From Actinostola sp. cb2023 (lineage: Eukaryota; Cnidaria; Anthozoa; Actiniaria; Actinostolidae), in NCBI GenBank assembly GCA_033675265.1, contig JAUJYZ010000166.1:62001-126000 (forward strand): a DNA stretch of 64,000 nucleotides, given 5' to 3'. The position numbers and the translations under genes are program-made. Numbering within the stretch: position 1 is the first letter of the stretch; each line of letters opens with the position of its first letter. Below, one piece after another: positions 33,107-45,164 of this stretch. The notes under the pieces are model-generated. The model saw only the letters and a list, made by a program, of their open reading frames with translations. It was not told the DNA's origin and did not search any database.

Positions 33107-36100
33107 TCAATCGTCAAAACCTAATCTCGTCGGTTTCTTGATCAATCTTCCTGACCGTGTGTGATGTCCTTCGTCCTGTAACTCTGACACTCCTGTAGCT
33201 CGTTCGACTCCTGTAGATTGTTCGTCCCTTTGCTGCGTGTCAGTCTCGCCTGTATCGACTTTTGGAGAGGCTGACTTGTCTTGGTGTAGGTGCTTTCTAT
33301 TTCGACGGTAGACGGCTCCATCAGGGGTCTCCACCCTGTAGCTTCGTGGTGTGTCGGCTACCTCGATCACCTTTGCAGGTTTCCAATCGCCGTCTCGTTG
33401 GATTCGAACCGTCTCTCCTGTATGGAGTGATGGCAATGGGGTGGCTGACCTGTCGTAGTTGGCTTTTTGTTCAGCCTGTTTCTTCTGAAATCTGACCATC
33501 GTCTCCTGATGACTGGTTGTTTCTGGCAACAGATGACTTGTGGTGCATGGCAGAATAGAGCGTAGTCGCCTAGCCATAGACAGTTGTGCGGGTGACTTGT
33601 AGTTTCCCACTGGTGTGTTGCGCTGTTCAAGCATGGCAAGGTATGGATCCTTCCCATCACGTTTGGCCTTCTCTAGCGTCCTCTTGACAGTCTGCACAGT
33701 TTTCTCCGCAAGACCATTCGACTGTGGATACTTGGGACTTGACGTAACGTGTGAGAATTTCCAGACAGCTGCAAACTTGGCAAATTCGGCAGAGCTATAC
33801 TGTGGCCCGTTGTCCGACTTGAGTGTCTCTGGTATGCCGTGTCTCGCGAAGAACTGCTTTAACTTTCTCGATGACAGATGTACTCGTCGTGTTGTGTAGC
33901 GATGAAACTTCCCAGTAACGGCTGTAATAATCGACAACTACGATGTAATTGCCGCCATTCCATGTAAATAGATCCGTGGCTGCGATCTGCCAAGGGTATT
34001 GCGGGATCTCGTGTGGTATCATCGGTTCTTTGGTGTTGCTGTTTCTGAGCTCTTGGCAGATTGAACAGTTTGCTACGGTGTCCTCGATCTGCTTACTCAT
34101 TCCGGGCCAGAACACCAACTCTCGGGCTCGTTGCTTGCTTCTCTCGATACCGAGATGTCCTTCGTGGATCTGTGCTAGAACATCTTTCCGCAACGCTTGA
34201 GGTACAACAATACTTTCGCCTTTGAAAATAAGACCATCGCTAACATGGAGCTCGTCTTTGATTGGCCAATATTCACGTACTTGTTTTGATGTATTTTGCC
34301 TGTGTTTTGGCCATCCTTCTTGAATCGTCTCGATCAACTTGACCATTATCTTATCGTTGGCTGTTTCTCGAAGTAGTTCAACTAACTTCTTGTCGCTAAC
34401 TGGTAGATTTGCTGTCATGTTGTGGACGTACAGTACAAGATCTTCGTCCTCGTCACCTGTAGTTGGAAGGTGTGCCCTCGAGAGCGTATCTGCAGTATAG
34501 AGTTCCTTTCCAGGCTTGTACTGGAGGTCGATGTTGTAACGTTGTAGTCGAAGTAGCATGCGCTGTAACCTTGCTGGTGCCTTGTCGAGCGATTTGGTGA
34601 TAATGGAGACCAGCGGTCTGTGGTCTGTTTCCACTGTCACTTCCTTGGCGTAAATATATTGATGGAAACGTTCACATCCAAATACCACTGCTAACAACTC
34701 TTTCTCGATCTGCGCGTACTTGCATTCAGTTTCCGTAAGCGAACGAGAAGCGTATGCGATCGGTGAGCCGCCCTGCATCAGTACAGCTCCTAGTCCAGAC
34801 TTACATGCATCTACTTGTAGACCAACTGGCTGCTTGGGGTCATAATACTTCAACACTCCTTTACTCGTCTCCGTCAGAAGTTTCTTGATGTCGTTGAACG
34901 ACTGTTCATGGCGCTCGGTCCAGTGCCAGGCAACATCTTTCTTTAGAAGCTCGCGTAAGGGTGATGTGACTTCTTATATATTTGGCAAGAACTTTGCCAC
35001 ATAATTCACCATCCCAAGTAGTCGCTGGATGCCGTGTTTGTCCTCGGGAGTCGGCATACTGGTGATTGCCTCCAGTTTGGAAACATCTGGCTTTACTCCG
35101 TCAGTCGTAAGTACATGTCCAATATACAAAACTTCAGAACGTCGAATCTTACACTTGTCGGGGTTGAGCTTCAGATTGCTCTCTCTTGCTCTCTGTAGCG
35201 TTTTCTCTAGCCTTTCGTCGTGTTCCTCTCGTGTGCGTCCCCAAACGAGGATGTCATCGATGTCGGTTTCGACTCCTGATAAGTCTTGAAACAACTCATG
35301 TAATCTCTTATGAAACACTTCTTGAGCACTGTGAATACCGAAAGGCATTCGGGTAAAACGGTATCTGCCGTAAGGCGTCGCAAACGTAGTTAAAGTAGAG
35401 CTCTCGTCGTCCAAAGGAATCTGCCAAAATCCTGATCTGGCGTCTAAGGTTGAGAAGAATTTTGCTCCACTTAGCCTTGTTGTTATCTCTTCTATCGTGG
35501 GAAGATGATAGTGCTCACGCTTGATTGCCTTATTCAATGGGCGAGGATCTATGCAAATTCTCAACTTGTCGGTGTTCTTCTTTTCAACAGCAACCATTGA
35601 ATTGACCCAATCTGTCGGCTGATCCACTGGAACAATGATGCCTTGATTGCACATTTCATCCAGCGCTGCCTTCACTCGGTCCTGTAGGCCATACGGCACT
35701 CGTCTCGGGGGGTTGATTACTGGTTGAACCTCTGGATCCAATACGATATGATATGGACGCTCCAGACATCCGATTCCTGTAAATACGTCTTTGTACTCTT
35801 CTCTGATCCTTGCCGCGAAAGTCTCTGTGTTCTCGTCGCGGTCAACGGCACTAATAAACTTTATCAGACCGAGTTCTTTGCATGCAGAGATACTGAGAAC
35901 TGGTTCGCTCTCTATGCTTGTAATGAAAAATTCCAGATTTCGCGTGATGCCTTTATGTTTGGATTGTAGCGTGCAAACAGCTTTGACTGGGATGTCCTCA
36001 CCGTTGTAGGCGCTTAATCGAGCTTTTGGCTTTCTCAGATCTATCTTGGAAGTTTCTGCAATCTTCCTGTAGGCTGAATAGGGAATCACGTTAACTTCGG

Positions 36101-37061
36101 CACCAGTATCTAGTTTCAGACAAATTTCTTGATTGTTTAATGTCAATTTCACATGTTCGGCTTCCGATTGTCGGTTGCGATCAATAGATTCCACGGTAAC
36201 GCTGACGCTTTCTAAAAATAAATGATCTTCGTTACCCTCATCTTGTTGAATGGAGTTTACATTCTTGCTCGAACGGCACATCTTTGCGTAGTGGTTTAGT
36301 CTCTTACATTTGTTGCACTTCTTTCCGAATGCTGGACACTGTCCTTTCGGATGATTTGAGCCACAATTTCCGCACACAGCACGTGTGTTGTCTTGTTGGC
36401 GTTGTGTAAATTTCTTTGTTTCCTGTGGCTTATCGGCGCTGCCTTTGTGCTGAGGTCGGTTCGATGCTCGATGCTTTACCTGACTCACATTTGCTTCACT
36501 GCCAAACAATTTCAATTGCTCTTTGGATAGCTCAGCCACTCGACAAATTTCGACTGCTCTCTTGAGGCTCAACTGCGATTCGCGTAGTAATCTCTCACGA
36601 ACGGTTCGCGATGAAATTCCACTCACGATGCGGCTACATATCAAATCATCTTTCAGTTCTCCCCACTCGCATGCAGCAGCGAGAGTTCTTAACTCTGTAA
36701 CGTACTGATCGATTGACTCACCGGATGCTTGATCCCTAGTTAAGAAGCGATGTCGATCGACCACCAGATTCTTTCTCGGCTTACAATGTGCCTCAAACTT
36801 GTTGAAGAGAATCGCAGTAGACACTACTTCTGACCCGTCTTCGTCGACTTCAAACTCGAATGTATCCTTTATCTCTTGGCCGTCCCTGCCGATCATGCAC
36901 ATGAAGATTGCGACTTTCTCTGCTTCGTTCTTCACCTTGCATGTTGCTGCTAGGTAATACTCCATCCCTCGCTTCCAACGTCTCCACGTTTCTGAGACGT
37001 TGTGCTGGCTCGTGAAGTCCATCTCACCGGGACCTCTTATTTGGAGTTCGTTCATCTTCAC
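33107..37061 (-). pseudogene. Gypsy gag-pol polyprotein, two lesions
   Basis: One long frame starts at 37,061 (MKMNELQIRGPG). It has a gag region (about residues 1-210), zinc knuckles CGNCGSNHPKGQC and CNKCKRLNHYAKMC, an aspartic protease (LKLDTGAEVNVIP) and an RT ending in DIDDILVWG. A TAA at about 34,974 splits the frame after AKFLPNI, within the RT connection. In the same frame RNase H (LQVDACKSGLGAVL), the integrase HHCC finger (HEGHLGIERS ... CSICQE) and the first integrase Asp (ATDLF) follow. A one-base shift near 33,880-33,900 moves the rest (LKSDNGPQYSS, NGLAEKTVQ) to the frame ending at 33,107. With identical LTRs, these breaks are recent or are assembly errors. The element could still act in trans. 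Confidence 0.9.
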
Positions 37062-37105
37062 TGAAGAATTAAATTGCTCACTGAGCTGTGTTTTGGGTTC
37101 TTAAA

Positions 37106-37117
37106 GTTCTGACACCA
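37106..37117 (-). promoter_or_regulatory. Primer-binding site
   Basis: Directly inside the 5' LTR the minus strand reads TGGTGTCAGAAC. TGG is the complement of the tRNA CCA end. The tRNA was not identified. Confidence 0.7.
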
Positions 37118-37261
37118 TGTGTTATTCTCTTCTAGAATACTGGAGAGAGCACTAAGAAACGTGTGTCGTCAACAACGTCTTCTTTAATCTCCGATTACTA
37201 ATCACATACAATGAGTATTATACCAAGTGTCACTCATAATATTCATAAGCAATATATTACA
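37118..37261 (-). repeat. Gypsy 5' LTR
   Basis: 144 bp, upstream LTR of the minus-strand element. An LTR this short is unusual but known in Mag-like Gypsy elements. Confidence 0.95.
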
Positions 37262-38933
37262 AAGCAAACTGCAATACTTACAAGAAGAACTACATGTATA
37301 GAGCTTCAAAACATTCTGTTGAGAAAAAAGCAAAACAAAATGCATACATGAAAAACTATAGAGCATCTAAACATCCTGTTGAAGAAAAAGCAAAACGTAA
37401 TACTTATCAGAATAACTATAGAGCATCTAAACATTCTCATCAAGAAAAAGGAAAAAAATCCAAATACATGAAAAATTATAGAGCATCAAAGAACAATCAA
37501 AATGTACTGCAAATTTTGATTACAAAGTTTCACAAAATAGTCTCTAACGGTCCAGTTTATATATGTACCTCTTGTGATCAACTATGGTATAAACATAGTG
37601 TGCGCAATGTGTATCGACTTAGAAAGTCCAATCCTGACATTGGTAAACACCTTTCTAATAAAGTGAGTGTTGATAATATTGAATGGGTATGTAACACATG
37701 TCATAACCACTTAGTTAAAAACAAAGTTCCACCATGTGCTGTTGTAAATGGAATGATATTTCCACAGAAACCAGCATTCGTTGATCTGAATGAGTTAGAA
37801 TGTAGACTAATAGCACCAAGAATTGCTTTTCAAAAACTTATGCAAGCTCCTAGAGGAAAGCAACTCAAAATACATGGTAATATAGTCAATGTACCTGCAG
37901 ATGTCACTGATACTGTCAGTATGTTACCAAGGTTACCAAATGAAACTGGAACGATTAAAGTTAATTTGAAACGAAAACTGCAGTATAAAAGTTCTGCATT
38001 ATCATTAAATGTAAGACCACATAAAGTTATTGAAGCTGCACTTTGGTTGATGAATAATAGTAGTCTGTATAAAGAAGAAGGTATTGAATTTAACCAATAC
38101 TGGATAGTCAAATTCAATCAGGATACTTCACAGGATGAAAATGATGTCACTAACAATGATCATGACCAAACGTCTACACCAAGTAATGTGCATAGCAAAC
38201 CTGCACATACTTCTGAATTGAATAATGACAATGAATGGAGTGAAGATGAAGCAGAAATACCAGCAGGTGTTACTGATACCTTACTTACATCAACAGATTT
38301 CTTAGAAAACAATGAACGGCAACATATTCTTAATGTTGCACCAGCAGAAGGCAATAGGCCATTAAGTGTATTTAGAGATACATACTCTGAAGAATTAGCA
38401 TATCCTGGAATTTTTATTGGAGAAAAAAGACCAGAAAATAAGCAAAGAATAAGAAAAGTGCATTACAGTGATATTTGTAAATCTGAACTAAGTCGATCAG
38501 ATCGCAGAGCAGCAATGTGTGTTGAAAATATATTCTTTAAAACAAAAAAGCTACAAATGAAAATTCTTTTGGGAAAATCTCAAATTGCTCTCAGAAAATG
38601 CAAGGGAAATAACAAATGTATAAAATAAGGGCAATTAAAACAGCAAGGAGCATTAGACAGCTTAATCTATCATGATGAGGGATTTAAATTCCTAAGAGCA
38701 CTAAGAGGTTCACCTCCATATTTTGAAAAAGCTAAGAAAGACCTATTTGCAATGATAAGACAGTTAGGTCCAGCTTCCCACACTTTGGTGTAGATAGTGA
38801 TCAACAAGTGACATCATATATTGATAAAATAATTACTTGTGAAAAGCCAACACACAATCCTGAATTGCTGAAACTTGTGAACAGACAAGTCCATCGACAT
38901 TCCCATACTTGTCGTAAGAAATCAAAAACTGAA
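37262..38933 (+). pseudogene. Helentron DUF6570-like and Rep N-terminal region
   Basis: The frame resumes after the LTR with four NYRASK-type repeats (KNYRASKHPVEEKAKRN), then VYICTSCDQLWYKHSVRNV and CNTCHNHLVKNKVPPCAVVN, the Cys-rich start of the DUF6570-like region of Helitron proteins, with FVDLNELECRLIAPRIAFQK. The start codon at 37,294 is arbitrary because the protein is continuous with the OTU part. A TAA at 38,626 interrupts KCIK/GQLKQQGALDSLIYHD. The frame then reaches IRQLGPAS and jumps directly to FGVDSDQQVTSYIDKIITC and RQVHRHSHTCRKK, typical of Rep sequence downstream of the HUH motif. The HUH histidines (usually in RGSPHIH) are therefore deleted. The L1-like LINE inserts at CRF, about 38,941. 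Confidence 0.82.
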
Positions 38934-39012
38934 TGCAGATTCAGGAGACTGGGACCGAGATGTCGTGGAGGTAAGACACGGTCTGCGAAGCTCGTCGCTA
39001 CTCGTAGATATA

Positions 39013-39861
39013 ATGGTAAAAAACAAGGGCAAAAGAAAAGAAAGACAGAGCAGCAACTCTACTAACAGTTCTTCTAAATCACCTATTGAGAAGAAAACGA
39101 GAAAGAACACGAACACGGATGACGAAGACGAAGACGAAGGCGAAGTCTTTCAGGCGCTCGACATGGCGGCCGAAATGAGTTCAAACATGAAGGTGATCCT
39201 CGAGAAACTTGGGAAGTTAGATAAAATGGAGAATACCCTAGCCAGAATCTCAGAGAATATCGAATCAATCGAAAGTCGGTTTAGCAATCTTGACAAGAGA
39301 GTGGATGCAAAAGAAGAAAGACAGCAAAGAATAGAAGCAGCCACCACGGATCTGGAAGAACAAGAAAGAGACCGGTGCACAGAGATTAATCAGTGTGGCG
39401 AAGACATATTTGATTTGAGGAAAAAAATTGATTACTTGGAAGCCTACTCCAGGAGAGAAAACTTAATCTTTACCGGTATTCCCTTAGTCGACCACGAAAA
39501 TACAGAAGAAGTGGTACGTCAAGTTCTCAAGGAAAAGTTGCAAATGTCCAATGTCGATAGCATCGAATTCCAGAGAATTCACCGCCTAGGAAAAAGCAGA
39601 AACAGTACGAAGCCAATAATAGCCAGGTTTCTACGCTACCAGGATACAGTAGAAGTACTGAAACATGCCTATCGACTAAAGGGTTCAAACATGTCAGTGT
39701 TCAAAGATTTTCCCAAAGCGATTCAGGCGACAAGAAAGAAGCTGCTCCCGAAGTTTAAGCAAGCTAAACAGGAGGGCAAGTCTGCATACTTTAGTAAAAG
39801 TAAACCAGACGAACTATATATTGACGGACAAAGTCGTTTCTCTTTTTTTTTGATTTCTTGA
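39013..39861 (+). CDS. L1-like ORF1 protein (nucleic-acid-binding chaperone)
   Basis: Start chosen at MVKNKGKRKE (39,013), since the upstream 16 codons of the open frame lie in the 5' UTR. A basic, Ser-rich N-terminus is followed by an acidic stretch (TDDEDEDEGEVF), a long coiled coil (about residues 55-135, NMKVILEKLGKLDKMENTLA), and an L1 ORF1-type RRM (LEAYSRRENLIFTGIPLVDH) with a C-terminal domain (FQRIHRLGKSRNSTKPIIAR). This is the trimeric RNA-binding protein of L1-type retrotransposons. It ends FSFFLIS right after an eight- or nine-T run, where a shift may have shortened the C-terminus. Confidence 0.85.
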   Translation: MVKNKGKRKERQSSNSTNSSSKSPIEKKTRKNTNTDDEDEDEGEVFQALDMAAEMSSNMKVILEKLGKLDKMENTLARISENIESIESRFSNLDKRVDAKEERQQRIEAATTDLEEQERDRCTEINQCGEDIFDLRKKIDYLEAYSRRENLIFTGIPLVDHENTEEVVRQVLKEKLQMSNVDSIEFQRIHRLGKSRNSTKPIIARFLRYQDTVEVLKHAYRLKGSNMSVFKDFPKAIQATRKKLLPKFKQAKQEGKSAYFSKSKPDELYIDGQSRFSFFLIS

Positions 39862-40236
39862 TTTAAAGTTAAAGACTTAAACTGCATGTCTAAAAACAAC
39901 GTGATTAAGATTTACAACGGCCACTTTATTTTCATTAAGGTAGCTAGAGCTTTAGAAGATTTAACTGAAAACCGTTTACAGACCTATAATTAATTAGGAC
40001 TTTAATTTACTACCTGAGCTTAGAATTTTACTAAGTTATCTTCGCTTTTTCACTTTTTTTCCTTTTTCCTAACTTAAATATATCACTTATGCGCATAATA
40101 ATTAAGATACAAGTTACTTTTGACTCTTGGGAATTACTAATAAGCTTTCAGATAGATTTGTTGTTTAAAAAAGGCTATAACAAAAGAGAAAAACAATGCA
40201 GTATTAGAGCGATAGGTTCAATAAATAAGCTCTACA

Positions 40237-43200
40237 ATGAAATTAGATAACTGCTCTCTTCTCTCATTAAATGTCCGAGGCCTTCGTTCTAGTAAAAGAC
40301 AAGCGATTCTTTCGTGGTTGGACCACAAAAATTCTGACATAGTCTTCATGCAAGAAACTTATAGTACAGAGGAGATTGAAAATGTCTGGAAAGCACAATG
40401 GAATGGCAAGGTATATTTTTCTCACGGAACGAATCACAGTAGAGGTACGTTAATTCTTATTAACAAAGAATTAGAATTTGAATGCTCAAATGTATTAACC
40501 GATCCCAATGGTCGGTATATTATTCTTGATGCAATAGTGCAGGGTTTCCCTATTTTGTTGGTAAACATATATGCCCCAGATGTGAAAAAACAACAAGAAG
40601 ACTTTTACCAAACTTTAGCTAGTAAATTAAATGATTATGATTCAAATAGGGCAGTAATAATAGGAGGTGATTTTAACATGTGCTTTGACATTGATTTTGA
40701 CTGTCACGGTGGCAATCCTAAATTGAAGGAGGTGTCCGTCAAGTTGGTAAAGGATATGATGGCGAACCTCGATCTAATCGACATTTGGAGAATACGAAAT
40801 CCAAATAGCTCTCGATATACATGGCGACAAAAAAAACCTGTTATACAAAGAAGGCTAGATTTTTGGTTGATCAGTGATTGCCTCCAGGAAGATATTCATT
40901 CCGTGGACATTATACCGTCCATTAGGTCAGACCATTCAGCAATTACATTAAGAATTAAGAGTATTGAAGAATACAACTTCGGACCGTCATTCTGGAAATT
41001 TAACACGTCTCTAGCCGATGATGCAGAATACCATGAATTGATTTCCGGTCTTTTTCCAAAATGGCTTGAAGAATTTCAAGAGATCACGGACAAAAGATTA
41101 TTATGGGACTTAATAAAGTACAAGATTAGGCAAGTTACAATTAGTTATAGTAAAGAAAAAGCAAAGGAACGACGGAAAAAAATCACGGAATTAGAAAAGA
41201 AATTAAAAGTACGCACTAAAAATTTCGAGGAGTTGCCTTCGCAAAAGAATCATGAAGACCTTGAGTTATCGAAAGCTGAATATGAATCCTACTTTGATTA
41301 TATTGCACAGGGGACAATTATCCGCTCCCGCACAAAATGGTATGAAAAGGGCGAAAAGAGTAACAAGTTTTTTCTAAACTTAGAAAACCGCAATCGAAGC
41401 AAATCGTGCGTAAGGAAGATTCACTTGGGGGATACTAATAGTAAAACTACAAGTAATCCCGATCTGATTATGAAGGAGTTAAATAATTACTACTCAAGAC
41501 TATATAGTGATCCTGGATATGATAATAACGATCTGGCTTAATTCTGCAACAGCTCAAATATTCCAAAATTAACAAATGAATTAAAAATCTTATGTGAAGG
41601 TAGACTCTCAAATTCCGAATGTTTTAAATCCTTGCAAACTTTTAAGACTAACAAAACTCCCGGCAACGACGGACTAAGTGCTGAATTTTACAAATGCTTT
41701 TGGCAGTTGGTGGGTAATTTAGTTGTGGAAAGTTTGAACGAATCCTACGAAAAAGGAGAACTCTCTAACTCTCAGAAACAGGCAGTTATCAAACTTATTG
41801 AGAAAAAAGACAGAGACAAAACTTATTTAACAAATTGGAGACCTATCTCGCTACTCAACGTTGATGTGAAAATAGCTACCAAAGCTCTTGCATTAAGACT
41901 GGAACCAGTACTTCCTCATATAATTCATAGGGATCAAAACGCGTACGTTAAAGGAAGAGTAATAGCGGATAATGTGCGATTAATTAATGACGTAATGTAT
42001 TATACTAAGGAACATAATTTGTCTGGTTTATTAATAGCTATTGACTTCGAAAAAGCCTTCGACACGCTATCTTGGAATTTTTTAAGAGCATCTTTACGAG
42101 CTTTTAATTTTGGTGAAAGTTTTATAAAGTGGGTTGACACTATGTATCACAACATAGGAAGCTGTGTTATAAATAATGGATTTGCCACAAACTTTTTTGA
42201 GGTAGAAAGAGGGGTAAGACAGGGGGATCCTTTATCTCCCTATCTATTTATCATAGCACTTGAATTATTAGCCATTTATTTGAGAAATAACAAGAATATC
42301 AAAGGTTTTAAGTTTCAGGAGGAGGAAATCAAGCTTTCTCTTTTTGCAGATGACCTAACTGTTTTTCTTCGTGACAAAGACTCTTATACTCTTTTAATGG
42401 AAATATTAGAACGCTTTGGGAAATCTTCAGGCTTAAAAGTGAATCGAAGCAAATTAGAAGCATTGAATCTCGGTGATGGTTCATCGAAAATAACCAATTT
42501 AGGAATCGATAAGTTAGATCAACCAATTAAAATTCTCGGCATCTATTTTTCTTATGATAAGAATGATAAATTAAATTAAATTTTAAAGTTAAATTTAAGT
42601 TCGATTGTAAAATCTGTACGAAAAACTCTTAATTTTTGGAATTGGAGAAATTTAACGATATTAGGTAGAGTTCAGATTGTTAAAACCTTTGCTCTATCAA
42701 AATTCATCTATCGTGCTTCACAGCTACCCAATTCGAAAGAAATAATAAAAGAAGCTAATACAGTTATTTATAATTTTATTTGGAAAGGAAAAGATAAAGT
42801 AAAAAGACGTGTATTGATTCAAGATTACGAGCAAGGAGGTTTAAAAATGTTAGATTTGGAATCCCTTATCAACGCACAAAAACTCTCTTTTTTAAAACGA
42901 TACTGTGTTTGCGAGGATAAACAGCCTTGGATGTTAATTTTAGATAGCCTACTTCAAGACAAACACCCTCAGATTGTTAACATTATCACCCTTTTATAAA
43001 GAATGCTTAACACTGTGGTCTACCGCTCTACCCTTCTCTAATCATATCATTGTAGAACCTAAGAATACTTTAGATCAAATTATTTGGAATAATGATAACA
43101 TAAGAATCAATAATAAGTCATGCTACTTTCTGGAATACATAAAAATTGGAATATTTAACTGCAGAGACATGGTAAAACCGAACGGAAAATTCTGGTCTTG

Positions 43201-43982
43201 GAACAACTTGAAGGAAAGAGGCCTTAAATCGAATAACTTTCTAGATTGGTTCGCCTTAATCAATGCTTTGCCACCTGACTGGTCAAAATCAATAATAGCA
43301 ATAAACAGTTACGATCTCGAAGAGCCCGTGACAAAACGAAACCTTAAAGTTAAGTTTAATTCCAAGGAAATTGATATTGATAAAACAAACTCTAAATTTT
43401 TTTTACAAAATCTTGACATCTAGTCTTCACCAAAAACCTACAGCACAAGATAGATACAACGTTCTATTTTCAAATCTTACCCTTAATTGGAAGGAAATTT
43501 ACGCCTTGCCTTTCAAAGTTGCTTTAGACACTAGCACCAGAGAATTTCAATATAAAATCCTTCACAGAATTGTTAGTACCAATGTTAGGTTAAAAAAGTT
43601 TGGCTATTGTGACTCTTCTATCTGTTCCTTTTGCCTGGAAGAAGAAGAAACTTTAGAACATCTTTTTTGCCATTGTATTTATGTACGAAACTTTTGGTCA
43701 AGAGTGAGCGAATGGTTGGAAAGATGTGACATAGTCTTTAATATAAAAGAAGCACAACATATCCTATTTGGGTTATACGAAATTGATGAACAGTTCTTAC
43801 TATTAAATCATCTGATAATTCTAGGTAAAAAAACTATTTTTCACTGTCGTTTAAATAACATATACCCTTTTCTAGAACTCTTTGTAAGATTAGTTAAAAG
43901 AACGATTCAAATGGAAGCGCGCATCGCGAAAAATAATAACAAACTCGATATACATTTAAAAAAATGGGAGAAATTTATATAA
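40237..43982 (+). pseudogene. L1-like ORF2 (endonuclease-RT), four breaks
   Basis: The frame starts MKLDNCSLLSLNVRGLRS, an AP-type endonuclease with VFMQETY, VNIYAP, IGGDFNM and SIRSDHSAI (catalytic Asp-His). A TAA at 41,539 breaks the linker; in the same frame RT follows with NWRPISLLNVDVKIATKALA, IAIDFEKAFDTLSW, GVRQGDPLSPYLF and LFADDLTVFL (catalytic FADD). A second TAA lies at 42,577, and the frame continues to 42,999 (NFIWKGKDKVKRR). One shift at about 42,990 and another at the T-run near 43,398 lead to the C-terminal zinc finger CSFCLEEEETLEHLFCHC and the stop at 43,982. All catalytic residues are still legible. Inactive as read unless the breaks are assembly errors. Confidence 0.9.
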
Positions 43983-44150
43983 ATCAATTTATATTATTCT
44001 TTAAAAATTGTTATAATACTGTATAACTTATTCATATACATATATAGCTATAGCATTACCAAGAAATTGTAAAAAATAGTGATATCTTCAAATAATAAAG
44101 AAATATAATAAAAAATAATAAAAAATTAAAATTAAAATTAAAAAAAAAAA

Positions 44151-44241
44151 CAATTAGAGATTGTACCTGAATCTTGTCAGATGCTATATAACAAGGTGAT
44201 GTATTTGGAGCACTCTGTACATTAAATATCGACACTGTTGT
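44151..44241 (+). other. Putative 3'-transduced segment of the LINE
   Basis: About 91 bp of complex sequence between an internal A-rich tract (ends about 44,150) and the terminal poly(A) (from 44,242). An ATTAAA signal at 44,221 lies 21 bp before the second poly(A), and AATAAA at about 44,095 precedes the first. Readthrough of the first signal at the source locus would explain it. Confidence 0.55.
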
Positions 44242-44261
44242 AAAAAAAAAAAAAAAAAGAT

Positions 44262-45164
44262 TGCAGATTCAATTACCCACAACCGCCTATGAGACAAACA
44301 GAGATTATACATCCTTTGGACACTGATTTACCTCAAAATGAAGTAAAATCACACAAAGATGCATGGAAATCTATCAAAAAATGTTTGAATGAGATGAAAG
44401 AAGGTCAAAATATTACATTTGATCAGCTCCTACATGATTTAAATGTGACTGGGCATGAGGAGAATTATTTACTAGCTATAAGATCATCACTCAACACACC
44501 AACTGTCTTTTTAAAAAGAAATCCAGATGAATTAAGAATTAATAATTATAATCCTGCTTGCCTTAGTGCATGGAGAGCAAATATGGACATCCAGTATGTG
44601 TTAGATGTATATGCATGTGCTGTGTACATTGTAAATTATATCTCAAAGGCTCAAAAAGGAATGAGTGAACTCTTACGACAAGCATGTACTGAAGCAAGGA
44701 AGGGAAATTCTGACATAAAACAACAAGTTAGAGATATTGGCAGTAAGTTTTTAAACAATGTTGAAATTAGTGCACAAGAAGCTGTTTATATTGTCTTGCA
44801 ACTTCCAATGAGAAAGGCTTCTCGACAAATTCTATTTATTAACACATCTCCTCCAGAGGAAAGAGTTCAGCTTTTAAAACCAATTGATGATATCAAAGAC
44901 ATGGATGATGATTGTGAAGAGATATACACCAGTGGTTTATTAAAACGATATACTAAACGGCCTCCCAGCCTTGAACACCTTACCCTTGCAGACTGGGCTG
45001 CCTGGTATGACTCATGTGGAAACCCATACATAAAAGAATCAGATAAATTAGATACTGATGATCTTCTACAAGAAACATCTATTGATGATGTTAATGATGA
45101 TGATAATGATCAACCTTCTAAAAAAAGGACAAGTAATACCAAGAAGAGAACCACATCTAACTAA
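44262..45164 (+). pseudogene. Helentron Rep C-terminal region
   Basis: Continues the protein broken by the LINE: CRFNYPQPPM, then ITFDQLLHDLNVTGHEENYL, and the rolling-circle tyrosine motif in VYACAVYIVNYISKAQKGMS (YxxxY-like pair with the trailing Lys). QEAVYIVLQLPMRKASRQIL and the acidic tail follow to a stop at 45,162. The Tyr motif is present while the HUH motif upstream is deleted. The following helicase starts in another frame without its beginning, so an internal deletion joins this tail to the helicase. Confidence 0.85.

Larger units (their letters stand above)
32877..37261 (-). mobile_element. Gypsy (Mag-like) LTR retrotransposon, complete
   Basis: Two 144-bp LTRs (32,877-33,020 and 37,118-37,261) are identical in the bases read, start TG and end CA in the minus orientation, and bound a 4.1-kb interior with gag, protease, RT, RNase H and integrase in Ty3/Gypsy order. 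A primer-binding-site-like TGGTGTCAGAAC abuts the 5' LTR and a purine tract AGGGAGAG abuts the 3' LTR. Identical LTRs imply a recent insertion. No clear target duplication is visible: the flanks are ttgag and aagca. It interrupts the Helentron OTU/DUF6570 polyprotein within its KNYRASK repeats. Confidence 0.93.
38944..44261 (+). mobile_element. L1-like LINE with 10-bp target duplication
   Basis: Near full-length non-LTR retrotransposon with ORF1 (RRM-type) and ORF2 (endonuclease, RT, C-terminal zinc finger), ending in a poly(A) of about 17. tgcagattca occurs on both sides (38,934-38,943 and 44,262-44,271), and removing the element restores the Helentron reading CRFNYPQPPM. Only about 70 bp precede ORF1, so the 5' UTR is short or slightly truncated. 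Two poly(A) tracts at the 3' end suggest 3' transduction. ORF2 carries two stops and two frameshifts. Confidence 0.92.

Noticed and set aside
33391..33405. A ggattcgaacc string resembling a tRNA B box
   Set aside because: It falls inside Gypsy coding sequence and no cloverleaf can be drawn around it.
33262..36708. Plus-strand open frames through the Gypsy region
   Set aside because: They are antisense shadows of the minus-strand gag-pol.
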